Assembly (NCBI GenBank): GCA_037577475.1
Contig: CM075184.1
Coordinates: forward strand, 14,599,094-14,663,093
Length of the DNA stretch: 64,000 nucleotides
DNA from: Chaunax sp. Z400
Lineage: Eukaryota > Chordata > Actinopteri > Lophiiformes > Chaunacidae
Reading direction: 5' to 3'
The notes under the pieces were generated by a model that did not search any database, was not told the DNA's origin, and saw only the letters and a program-made list of their open reading frames with translations. Of this stretch, positions 10,901-20,993 are shown piece after piece. Made by a program: the position numbers and the translations under genes. The number at the start of each line of letters is the position of its first letter. Within the stretch, counting starts at the first letter, position 1.

Positions 10901-13555
10901 TGGGCAGATAAATGCTGTTCATTCATCCCTTGTGCAATCGAGTTTCAGTGTTTTATGGTAGGGTAACATTTAAGACTGCGGGATGAAGTTGCAGGGTAAG
11001 TTGTACTTTTTCTGTTATTTTGAAACTCAAGTTTTTATTGTGTTTCACATTGGTCCGTGACAATCCAAATATATCACAATGTGAGACATACATGTTGTTT
11101 GCATTACATGCAACTTGGTGAGACAAAAAAAACCTAAGGGACTAAACAATGTTACTAGGAAAAATGTTCTTCTTGTAGTGACCTTAATAACCATCAGAGG
11201 GCAGTGTCTGAGCTGCCCGTTGAGTCAGTCACTGTGATTAAAGTCCAAAAAAGGTCCCAGACTGGCGCCTTATCTGTTAAGCATACACTCATATGAAGCT
11301 GTTTTTACCATGATGTTTGTTCATTGAGTTTAAATGTTTTCCAGTATTAAAGTATTGTCCTGGCAGCCACTGTGATGCCAACTATTAATATGGAAAATTC
11401 AGCATTTGATGTATCGTGCATCTGTGTTCTGTCCCCTTAGTAGACACAATCTCGGAGATAATGGTAGTGTCCGTTTCCTATCACTTGCTCAGATAGTCCA
11501 AAATTGTTCTCCAGAAGGGTTGAATAGTTGGACAGTCCCAAATGCAGTGCGTCAACGTGCCTATGTTCTCCTGACATTTGCAGCATTAATTGTTATTTGA
11601 TTTTTATGTAAGACCCATCCTTTTGAGTCTCAGTGGCGTCTTGTAGAATCAGTGTGTTATTTTGTATTGCGTGAATTTTCCTCTGGCTTCTTTTATGTAT
11701 TTTCCCACATTATATAAGCTGTTCAGCCATTCCTCTTCTTCCAACACACATCCCAAGTCTTTTTCCCACAATATTTTTAAGTTCTTACCGACGTTACTGA
11801 GTAGTTTGTTGGCTGTTTTATAAGATATTGAGGCTCGGTGGCACACCTAATGTGAAGTAGTCCATAATGTGGTTTCCATCCTGGTACAGAATCCTAGAGG
11901 TAATGCAATTCATGAATTGTGGGTACATCCATAAATGTTCTAATCCCTGAAGTATATATTTTTGACGATATCAGAATATGACATAAACACACCATCCTCA
12001 AATAAATCAGTAATAGTACGTATCCCATTAAGGTGCCACTTCTTAAATTGGACTTTTTCATACTTGTAGGTGTTAATTGTATCATTACAATTTAAATATT
12101 TTACGTACAAATGTAGCATGAGTTTGAATGTGAACCTAGGTCCTTCTTTTCTGTATGTTTTATTCTTGAACTGCTTTTCAGATCGGATGTCCGTATGCCC
12201 TCATAAGGTACGACACAGAAAAAGAGGAACCAGTCAGAGACTCCAGAGGATTTTGTATCAAAGTCCCCAGAGGTAAGCCAGTCTCCTCAAAATTCGGCTC
12301 CTTCCTGAACGTTAAGCTCGTATTCTTACATATCCCATGCTGTCACTCGCAGGAGAGACTGGTTTGTTGATAGGAAAGATTGGAAAAAGAACACCTTTCA
12401 GTGGCTACGCTAATAACAAGCAGCAGACTGAGAAGAAAAAGCTGGGTGATGTTTTTGTGAAGGGAGACATCTACTTTAACAGTGGTGACCTTCTAAGGAT
12501 TGACAATGAGGGATTTGTTTTCTTTCAAGACCGCATTGGAGACACTTTCAGGTGCGTGGATGATCAGATAATGGACACAAAGTGCTGGTGTTACTCAAAA
12601 AAATTCCCTGCCCATGCTTGTATCTAAACTATAACAAATTGTAACCAGAACTAAATGGAAACATCACAGCTGCATTATGCTTATATTGTCTTTGTATTGT
12701 CATAAAATACAGGTGGAAAGGAGAAAATGTGGCAACCACAGAGGTAGCTGATAATTTGATCATGGTAGACTGTATTGAGGAGGCTAATGTCTATGGTGTG
12801 AAGGTGCCAGGTAATAATATCATTTATTCTTAATTTGCGATGATTTTAGATTTATAAAGGACATAGTTGATATACTTTGTAATCAGAAACATCTCTTGTA
12901 TTTTCAAATATATGAACTTTTAGAAATAGCGTAAACCTTTAAGAACTATATATTTTTGAGTCTGTTTAGGCTTTGACTTAAAGTACCACTAACACCCCCA
13001 TTAGTCATTCATTTTCAGTATCATAAACCATGTCAACTTGCAAATTAAGCTAAAAATACTAGAACTGAAATAAGAGCTCATATACTTTGCTATAACACAT
13101 AAAGAGCTGTACCCTCATGTTGTGAAATAACCCCTCCTTGTACTTTGACCTGAACTGATTAGGACATGAGGGAAGAATTGGAATGGCAGCAGTGAAGCTG
13201 AGAGAGAACATGGACTTTGACAGCAATGCTGCATATAAGCATGTCAAAAACTACCTCCCTAGCTATGCAAGACCACGGTTCATTCGCATACAGGTGAACA
13301 AAGTCCTGCTGAATTTATTCACACCATAAAAAAATTTTACTGAAAATTTATCACATCCATAACAATTTATCTCTTTGACAGGATGCACTGGTAGTAACTG
13401 GCACGTTTAAGCAAATGAAGGTGGGACTGGCAGAGGAGGGCTTCAATCCTGCCATCATCACGGATGGTTTGTTCTACCTGGAGGACAACAAGGGCTACAT
13501 ACCCATGACTCAGGAAATATTCAACTCTATCGCGGAGGGAAGAATCAGGCTGTGA
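7903..13555 (+). CDS. slc27a2: Very-long-chain acyl-CoA synthetase / fatty acid transport protein 2
   Basis: The product activates long- and very-long-chain fatty acids to acyl-CoA at ER and peroxisome membranes and supports fatty-acid uptake. Exons: 7903-8383, 9691-9900, 10018-10176, 10390-10514, 10700-10894, 12182-12272, 12353-12551, 12713-12810, 13163-13293, 13382-13555. All junctions are GT-AG and phases agree, giving 620 aa, the length known for human FATP2. A hydrophobic N-terminal segment (residues 2-22) precedes the AMP-binding motif YIYTSGTTGLPKAA at about 223-236, split by intron 2. The FATP signature lies in exons 7-8 (FNSGDLL, QDRIGDTFRWKGENVATTEVA). The frame could extend to a TTG at 7894, but ATG 7903 is the natural start. 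The C-terminal tripeptide is IRL, reminiscent of the weak PTS1 LKL of mammals. Paralogues such as slc27a6 are less likely given the hdc synteny. Confidence 0.95.
9239..9400 (+). repeat. L2-like LINE fragment in slc27a2 intron 1
   Basis: Words such as GGTGTGAATGGTTGTTTGTC, CAGCTGGGATAGACTCCA and ACAGAGAATGGACAGATGGA match the common L2-type tail also seen in reverse at 6190-6516. It lies in intron 1 (8384-9690) and does not disturb the flanking exons. Confidence 0.65.
11395..12090 (-). mobile_element. L1-clade LINE ORF2 C-terminal fragment in slc27a2 intron 5
   Basis: On the minus strand, 11649-11846 encodes a fragment with WEKDLG, EEEEWLNSLY and KFTQYKITH, followed in another frame by a TPLRLKRMG-like block. 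This layout is typical of the region just before the terminal cysteine-rich motif of L1-type ORF2. The stretch toward 12090 fits the preceding part of ORF2. Stops and frame shifts show it is dead. It accounts for much of the long intron 5 (10895-12181). Confidence 0.6.
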
Positions 13556-13764
13556 ATGAGTTCAGTGTTTATGACACAATGTCAAACCCAAATAGAACAT
13601 TTGATTTTTAGCTTTTAGATGATACAGGATACCAAATGATAATAAATGACCTGCACATTGAGTGTTTATATACAGCTATATCACCTTCGGTGAATATTTT
13701 GTACTGAAAACCATCAATGAATATGATTTTGTTTGAAATGCTTTTTTGTAATGATTTGTTGTAT

Positions 13765-13975
13765 TGAAAGCTAATAAAATAAACATTTCCATTTTTATGC
13801 ATAATGAGATAGATTTAAAAGAAAGAAAAGGCAAAAACACACACATATAGCTACTATATGCATATATTGCTAATATTAAGATGAACCTATTATAATGGTA
13901 ATGTATGAAAACAGTAACTACAATTATTACACACTCACACAACCAAACACACATTTAAAAGAATGGAAAAGGGGC
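13765..13975 (+). repeat. 3' flank block of slc27a2 duplicated at 20440-20650
   Basis: The block spans the end of the slc27a2 3' UTR, including the AATAAA at 13773-13778. It is closely matched by 20440-20650: both contain AGATAGATTTAAAAGAAAGA, TACTATATGCATATATTGCT and ACACTCACACAACCAA. The copies are in the same orientation about 6.6 kb apart, which suggests an old local duplication rather than a mobile repeat. Confidence 0.7.
13773..13778 (+). terminator. Polyadenylation signal of slc27a2
   Basis: An AATAAA hexamer lies 218 bases after the stop codon, in an AT-rich 3' UTR with no better candidate upstream. Confidence 0.65.
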
Positions 13976-14545
13976 CGGACTCACTCAGCGCTGAGATCCA
14001 ACAAAAGAACCATTGGTGAGATTCTGAACATTTGATTAATCCTTAACTAGCTTAAATAGCCCAAACTCATTTTTTCTTAGTATACGCACAATAGGGTCAG
14101 GGACCCAATTTTTTTAACTGAAGTTTAAAAGAAACCTGGGAGGCACTGACGAGTGACCTTGAGAGATTGCAGTCAAGATAGAATTATCCACGGGGATAAT
14201 AAAGTTCCAGAAGGGAACAATAGTGACTGGCAATAAAATAGTGCACTAAAGATAGTTGTATTCTAGCATTAAAATTGAGGGGTTGGGTACTCAGGATTTT
14301 TCAGATTAAAATTCAAAAAGTAACTGATGAATATTATAAAATTAGAAGTAATATAGAACAACATTAAACAAAATCAAAATAAATGCAAATGAAGAAAACA
14401 AAGATAAAAATAAATAATTTAATATCAAATAAAATAAAAATAAGTGAGATAAAATGAAATAACACAAAATGGGAAAGTGTAACAGTAAACATCAACCAGA
14501 TGCCTGTGATCCTCCACCAAATCCACCGAATGTAAATTAGCCTAC

Positions 14546-14910
14546 ATGAAGACTAATTATGGTCTAAAGGCAGTGGAACAGTTTTGGTTCTTGGTTCGAA
14601 AGTGTGGTTTTTCAGAAAGAGGTAGTTTCAGTAACAGACAGTTTGAGCAGTTGAAAGAAAAAGTGCAGGAGATAGAAAGACAAAATGAAAGGAAGAAGAA
14701 GGACAGAACTCCACAGGGCCTGATAACAAAGAATGCAACTCTACAGCTGCCTATGGTTGAAGTGGCTGGACACGAAGACATGACTCTTGCACACAGGACA
14801 ACAGAGGATTTGAAGACTATGATTTTTTGGCTACAAACTCTGCCAGTATGATCCGGATGAATGCTTTGAATGTGGACAAAAAGGACATTGGGCCAAAGAC
14901 TGTCCACAAA
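14546..14910 (+). pseudogene. gag-like fragment with CCHC zinc knuckle
   Basis: An open frame at 14546-14851 encodes a charged, lysine- and glutamate-rich segment. A CX2CX4HX4C nucleocapsid knuckle follows at 14862-14903 but in a different frame, so at least one frame shift separates them. A stop comes shortly after. Retroviral gag nucleocapsid is the best explanation; cellular CCHC proteins are unlikely given the adjacent polymerase. Confidence 0.7.
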
Positions 14911-15997
14911 AGAAGGATATATGACTTGCAGCGGTGCCTCTGACAGGAAGGGAGGAGGCTGATGCAGACACAGCTGTGCCAGATGAGCAACCTACACATC
15001 AGAAGGGTGAATGCACCATACCAACACAAACACAGGAACATGCATACCAAGATTTTGTAAACAGTCAAAATGCTATCTCTCACTTAGAAGACAAACACAA
15101 CACACAGCTTGAAGGCACATATGTAAAATATAATAATGATCCATATCTCAATTTGAGCTTGAACCTCTAACATCACAATGTTTTGTAAAATACAGCTCAC
15201 AGCCGCTTCTGTATGCATATCAGTGGAAGCTCAGTACTTCTTCTCTTAGTTCTGTGAACAGTACACTCACACAGAAGGGCTTGGAACTCACACCTCACAC
15301 ACACTGATTACATGACAGAAGAAGATCTATATTGCACAGTACATGTTCATGATGGACCAGATGTAGGGTTTGAGAAAAGATGGTACAGAGAAAGCGAGAA
15401 GACAGGCAAATTGATGTTGCAACACATTTTTCTGGTCAGATCACCGCCGTGCTGTTTCTGTTTTCGAACCAAAACCAAATGCTACACTCTCTTCTGCTAA
15501 AATGGCTTTTCAGGAGTTTCATAACTCTGGTACAGATGCTCTGTTCGATGTTCCAGACACATGGCTTCATGTGTCACTTGCTAAACACAAAAATGATGAA
15601 GATGTTCAACCTGTGACAATAACACCGTAATCTGATTACAGGCCATGTCAGAATCAATTTCCGCTGAAAAAGGAAGCTATTGATGGCATTACTCCAGTTT
15701 TTGAGTCTTTATTAAAGGCTGGAGTAATGGTTCCATGTCCTGACTATCCAGTCAGATCACCTATACTGACCAACAGTAGAAACGCATTTCTTTTAATGTC
15801 ATGCCATCCTGTTCCTATTAAATATCAAAGGCAAATTATGGTTCACACATCTTTATTCACTGTTTAGCCATACAGAAAAATCATTTTTGTGCAGATTAGT
15901 GGTTTTTGCCTTAGTGTTTACAAGTCAGAAAGTGTGGATGGTGAGACAGAGAACAAAAATAGTCACTACATTGCGTGTCTACCTCCAGCATTTATCA

Positions 15998-16806
15998 CTA
16001 CTTTATACCTCCTGAATGGATAAGACATTAATCTGGACTTGTCGGATGACATGCCGTTCTTCCTGCAGTGCTGTGACAAGTTGTTCATGTGTTGCAGGAG
16101 CAGGATCTCTCTCTCTCTCACCCGGTGATCCCGAGCGTCCCATAGAGGGCATTGTCATGCATTAAGGTGATGCCTGATTGCTGTATCCTGAGAATGACGT
16201 GTGGACCTAGGACCGTATTTCGGTAACAGATGGCTATGAATGTGGACAAGTTCTGACCTTCATCCATTAGCAGTGGCCCCCCCACATCATGACACCACCA
16301 CCAACGATCCACTTCCTGGATGTATGCTGCAGGATAGCGTTCCCCGCGGCGATGGTACAAACGCCAACAACAACCAGCTATGTACAAGTTAAATCCGGAC
16401 TTGTCACTAAATGTGATCTCCGTCCACTTTGCAATCAGCCATAACATCTGGAACATCTGTGCTGCACGTGTCTGCCGAGTTCCGACCATAGCATCCCAAC
16501 TGCGCGTTTTTTCTGGGATCGTGGCATCGTCAGTTGTTTCTCTAGGACGTTACTTAGACGCGGTAAATTATCACCTTGGCCAGGTCTTTTCAATCATGCA
16601 GAGAAAAATCTTACAAACATCATCGTTTACTCTGAAATGCACCAATGACTGTTATTTTCTATGTTGTAATTTAACATGTTTTGGTTGTGGGTACTTAAAA
16701 AAGTCTGTTCAGTGTATCACATGCTTGTTTGTTTCGGTAGATTAGGGCTAGTGAATAGAAATTAGAGAGTTTTTAAAATTATGCGTTTCCACTGTTGCTC
16801 AGTATA
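15998..16806 (-). mobile_element. Internally deleted Tc1-like element, copy 1
   Basis: On the minus strand, 16118-16489 encodes fragments of a Tc1-type transposase: GTRQTRAAQMFQ, then a jump to ITFSDKSGFN, RRGERYPAAYIQEVD and LMHDN. The middle of the transposase is missing at the same place as in the copy at 62398-63307. Both copies share boundaries, beginning near CTACTTTA.ACCTC and ending near TTGCTCAGTATA. This copy lacks a further ~80 bases. It sits inside the retroviral reverse transcriptase and therefore inserted after it. Confidence 0.75.
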
Positions 16807-17609
16807 TATTCCGTGTGAAGAAAATTTGGGATGTAGGCCAACCAGATGGTTGGCGTTTTGTTCTGGATTTGCAGGCAGTTAATGATGCAGTTCAAAAGCG
16901 TGCACCAAATGCTCCAAATCCTTACACTATCTTGTCTCAGGTTCCTCCAGATAGCAGATGGTTTTCTGTTGTCGATCTGGCAAACGCTTTTTTCAGTGTT
17001 CCTGTACACAAGGACAGTCAGTTCTGGTTTGCCTTTTCGTTCAAAGGCAAGAGTTACACTTTCACCAGACTGTGTCGAGGGTTTTGTGATTCACCAACTT
17101 TGTACAATGAAGCGCTTAAAAATAGCCTGAGCTCATTAATATTGACACCAGGAAGTGCACTGTTACAGTATGTTGATGATTTAACAACAAAAGATCAATG
17201 TGAAAAAGACACTCTTTCTCTGCTAAACCACCTAGCAGCAGAAGGCCATGACGCTAGCTTGTCTAAATTACAGTTGGTAAAAGATCAGGTTGTTTTCCTT
17301 GGTCATGCGATCACAGCAGGGGGCAAGTCCCTCTCACCCAAACGTGTCGAAGCTATTCAATGCATTCCAAAACCTGTCACAAAGAAACAAGTGATGTCAT
17401 TTTTAGGAATGTGTTCCTACGGCAGATCATTTATTCCAAATTTCTCGGTCCTGGAAGCCCTTCTGAGCGCCATATCTCATGGGAAGGGCCTCACAGCACA
17501 CAGTAAAGTCACCTGGACACCTGACGCCGACCAGGCTTTTGCTGACTTAAAACTGGCATTACAAACGACATCGACTTTGGGGTTACCTAACCATTTGTTC
17601 ACATATTGA
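16803..17609 (+). pseudogene. Retroviral reverse transcriptase fragment with YVDD
   Basis: This frame is the larger part of a retroviral reverse transcriptase. The catalytic YVDD box is at 17169-17180, preceded by the palm motif with SVVDLANAFFSVPV and followed by the FLGH thumb/connection region and the start of an RNase H-side connection ending at a stop at 17609. The first part of the domain lies before the Tc1-like insertion, at about 15659-15771. The polymerase is therefore split and truncated. Confidence 0.85.
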
Positions 17610-17903
17610 GAAGATGAGAGTTCCTCTTCACCCATCTTTTACGACGTTTGAACTGTGACCTTTCACAGAGACATCCTCTCTTCACCAACTCAGGAAAATG
17701 AAAGCTTTGTCACAAGGTTTAGAACGAAAACAGAACTTTCTCTTCAATCATCCCAGGATGAAGACCCAAATGGCCCAGTTTACAAACTAAGCAAACACAC
17801 ATACATGTTTTACTGCCCAAGAACCAAATGGTCTACTGATAACACCCTCAATCACACAAGACTGGACTTTGTTAACTAAAGTCTAAAACTACAGTCACTA
17901 AAG

Positions 17904-18141
17904 TGGGGGCGGCTGTGGCTCAGGGGGTAGAGCGGTCGTTCACGGAACAAAAGGTCGGTGGTTCGATCCTCAGCCCCTGCAAGTCCACAAGTTGAAGTAT
18001 CCTTGAGCAAGATACTGAACCCCAATTTGCTCCCCGGGCGCCGCGTGTAGTGGCAGCCCACTGCTCCTCAGGGATGGGTCAAATGCAGAGAAAGAATTTC
18101 CCCATGTGGGACTAATAAAGGTATCATTATTATTATCATTA
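17904..18141 (+). repeat. tRNA-derived SINE
   Basis: The head resembles a tRNA with an A box (TGGCTCAGGGGG, near 17916) and a B box (GGTTCGATCC, 17960-17969). The body contains TCCTTGAGCAAGATACTGAACC and GGGATGGGTCAAATGCAGAG, and the tail is ATT/ATC-rich. These are features of a SINE that is abundant in percomorph fishes. It is not a functional tRNA gene. Confidence 0.85.
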
Positions 18142-18581
18142 TAAAGTCTCAACCACTCCCTTTGTGACCCCTCCATACCAAACTCCAGAAGACATCTCAT
18201 AAGAACAATTCCTGAACTCCTCAAAGACAATGAGAAACTCTCTTATTAAAACTAATGTCATGTCATAATATTTTGTTATACAGAGGTTTCTTGTGTTTTA
18301 ATTTGTTATATTGAATGTATTATCATGTTAACCATGAATCCTCCTCCTCTCTAGCTCCAGCTCTGCTGTCTCTGGACCATGATGTGATGGCATTCCAAAG
18401 GTGTTATAAATCCTCCTGCTATCTTGGGTCTGACCTAAACAATCAGACTCAGAAACTACTCCTCTATGAGACAAAACCCCAAATTGCATATACAATATAA
18501 CAATGTTTAAGTCAATCAGAATTCATATAATATTACTTATAGCTGTTTATTACTAATACAGCTGAAAATAAAATACAAATA

Positions 18582-18725
18582 CACTGTAAAATCTTATAAG
18601 TTGAGTTACTTAAACATATTTTGCAAACTCATTGCCTTAGATACATTAAGAAAAGCAAACTTTTTGATTTTCAGTGTGCAATACTTAGACCAACTTCTTT
18701 ATTTTGTATGCAAACTCAAACAGGC
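18582..18725 (+). mobile_element. Family A MITE-like element, truncated copy
   Basis: Begins CACTGTAAAATCTTATAAG and matches the first ~150 bases of the element at 4216-5356, including CCTTAGATACATTAAGAAAA. The rest of the element, with its right end, is missing. Confidence 0.7.
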
Positions 18726-20299
18726 ATAGATATAGTGTCTATACAGGACAAATATCCATTTAATCCATAGAAATACATTTAGTTCACATTTTTATTGAAC
18801 AAGGTAGAACATATTGGCAATTTCACAGTAACATGTTTTTAACAAAATTTACCTGTGATCGAACACTTATTCTGTCTTTCAGACTGCTTTTAAACATGCA
18901 ATTTAAATTGGTAAAATTTACAATAACTTCTTTCTTATACAGTCAGTGTAGTGTTACTACAGTAGATTAAGAACAACCACCAGGGGTCCCCTGCTGGATT
19001 TACAACAGCAACTAGCAAGGAAAAATATGATTTTGTATAATTTTGGGAAATTTTTATTGGCAAAAATATCCATCAAATCCTGTTAAAATATCCATCAACT
19101 TCTCTTAAAGCACACATTTTTCATGGGTGATGTCCTGCTGAGTCTAGACAATAAAGTGAGGGTCTGTATGAAGTCAAAATCTTAAATGTATTTTTTCCCT
19201 GACCTTGGGCTGTTTGCCACTCAGATCTTTGCTGAGTTCCCCCCATTTTGTTTTTTGGGGGTTTTTTTGTGTGGAAAAAGTAATAATTTCTTTCTTACAT
19301 TTGTTTATTTGTTTATTCATTAGAATCCCCATCAGCTGCCACCAAGGTAGCCGCTATTCTTCCTGGGATCCAGACGCAACAAAATACATAAAACATGCAA
19401 CAGATACAAAAGTTAAAACAAAACATCTTAATTACATGTAAAGAAAGACATCTAAACAAAAACAAACAAACATTACAGCACCCCTCATTACATTCTTTCA
19501 TAATTCTTCACCTGTTAATCAGAGTTCTTGTTAATATGCTGTTTCAGTAGTCTTTTAAATGTTGCCTTACTGACTGCACCATGACATATAGGCTGCATTC
19601 AGAAAATGTGACTCATGCACTCTGTCTATTATTGCGGTTTTAAAGTTGGTCACTTGTTGTTCTCTTACCAGTTTGCTTCTTGTCCAAGTGCACAGATTGG
19701 AGGGAGTGTCTGAATTGTATGATGCTTCTTTCATTGTTTGACGGTGGATTGTCCTCATGTGGTTCAGAGATTGAAACAGTGTTTTGTGCATTTCTCCACA
19801 TAGCTGCTTTGCTATGACTAATTTTTTACTTTGTAAAGTCCTGGTCATTATGATTGAGTCTTTGCTTCAGGATTCATTAACCAGCTGAGGCTTCTATTCA
19901 ACACAGGTGTATTACAGAAATCTGTGATTGTTCTCTCTGATGCATCACTATTTAACACTACAATAGACCAAACTAATTAGTGTATTTCTGAAGGTAACAT
20001 TATTTAGCTAAATGAATTGAGGTTTTTCAAAGTGAAAGGGTTTGATTACTTCTGCAAACAAATCAATTTCTTGAAAAAAATATCATGGGGTAAAACTCAT
20101 GTCACTTTAAAGTATTGTGGTAAATTTAAGTATCATATGTTGAAAAGCATCTATGTTTAATTGTTATCCTGTAAAATTAGTTTTTTAACAAGGGGTTGAA
20201 CATTTTTGCAAGGCACTGTATGCATATCATATTCTCATTAGGGGCTGAGGCCCCCTAAAGGTCTGATCCTAGACTGGCCCCTGGAAAAGACTGCATTTG
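18726..20299. other. Intergenic repeats, no gene seen
   Basis: The block at 19300-19860 carries a dispersed fish repeat on the minus strand (words such as GAATCCCCATCAGCTGCCAC and TTCCTGGGATCCAGACGCAA), followed by a non-coding open frame at 19567-19848. The end near 20190-20220 (TTGCAAGGCACTGTA) looks like the terminus of an old Tc1-like element. Nothing here supports a host gene. Confidence 0.45.
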
Positions 20300-20650
20300 T
20301 GATATGTAGGAAATTACTCTAAAATATTTTATAAAGTGTATTTCAATAACAGTTGTCAGTATTATGAAATGCATTGTACATGATGTGAATATTGTGTACG
20401 GAAATCCATGAAGGAATTGTTTTTAATACTTTTCTTGAAAGCTTATAAATATATAAACGTTTCCATTTGTGCATGAGGAGATAGATTTAAAAGAAAGAAA
20501 AGGCAAAAACATGTGTAGCTACTAGTGTGGCTACTATATGCATATATTGCTAATATCAAGATGAACCTATTGTCGTGGTCATGTATGAAAACAGTGTCTA
20601 TAATTATTATACACTCACACAACCAACCACACATGTAAAAGGTTGGAAAA
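20300..20650 (+). repeat. Duplicated 3'-flank block of slc27a2
   Basis: The stretch 20440-20650 matches 13765-13975 at high identity, and looser similarity extends upstream to about 20300, where it also matches 25450-25530. It lies just beyond the hdc 3' end. The simplest reading is a relic of a local duplication that included the end of slc27a2. Confidence 0.65.
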
Positions 20651-20654
20651 TATT

Positions 20655-20660
20655 TTTATT
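20655..20660 (-). terminator. Candidate polyadenylation signal of hdc
   Basis: TTTATT on the plus strand, AATAAA on the minus strand, about 335 bases after the hdc stop codon. It lies at the edge of the duplicated slc27a2 flank block. Confidence 0.5.
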
Positions 20661-20993
20661 AAAAATAATTTTAAAGATAAATAATCAAAGCAATCCCAAA
20701 TCACTGACAGAGATAGTGATTGTTAGTTAGCCAAGTGTGGCTCAGCATCAATACAGCTGGAACAGAAGTAAAATGCTTGGTAAGTAAAATCTGAACTTCA
20801 AAATGTGTATGAACCGTACCCTGCTCTTGGGATCATTACAGTATCTTAGGTGCAGTGGCTGTTTCCAGTAGAGTAGAAGAGGAAGCTGCGTTCTCTGCAG
20901 ACTACATTTCATTCTTCTGCAGGTGGAGGTCAAGTGTTTTTGGGCTGTATGTAAAACCTTCAGAGGGCATTCTGCACCTAATAGCTGTACCCA

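Larger units (their letters stand above)
14546..17609 (+). mobile_element. Degenerate endogenous retrovirus (gag and pol fragments)
   Basis: A decayed retroviral insertion downstream of slc27a2. A gag-like piece with a zinc knuckle is followed by frame-broken sequence, the start of a reverse transcriptase (about 15659-15771), a Tc1-like insertion (within 15772-16803), and the rest of the reverse transcriptase. No intact env, protease or integrase was recognised, and no LTR pair was found by eye. The polymerase is of the gamma/epsilon retroviral type judged by motif spacing. It is non-functional because of frame shifts, stops and the insertion. Confidence 0.8.

Noticed and set aside
17904..17975. 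tRNA gene with A and B boxes
   Set aside because: The tRNA-like head continues into a SINE body with an ATT-rich tail, and the cloverleaf is not intact.
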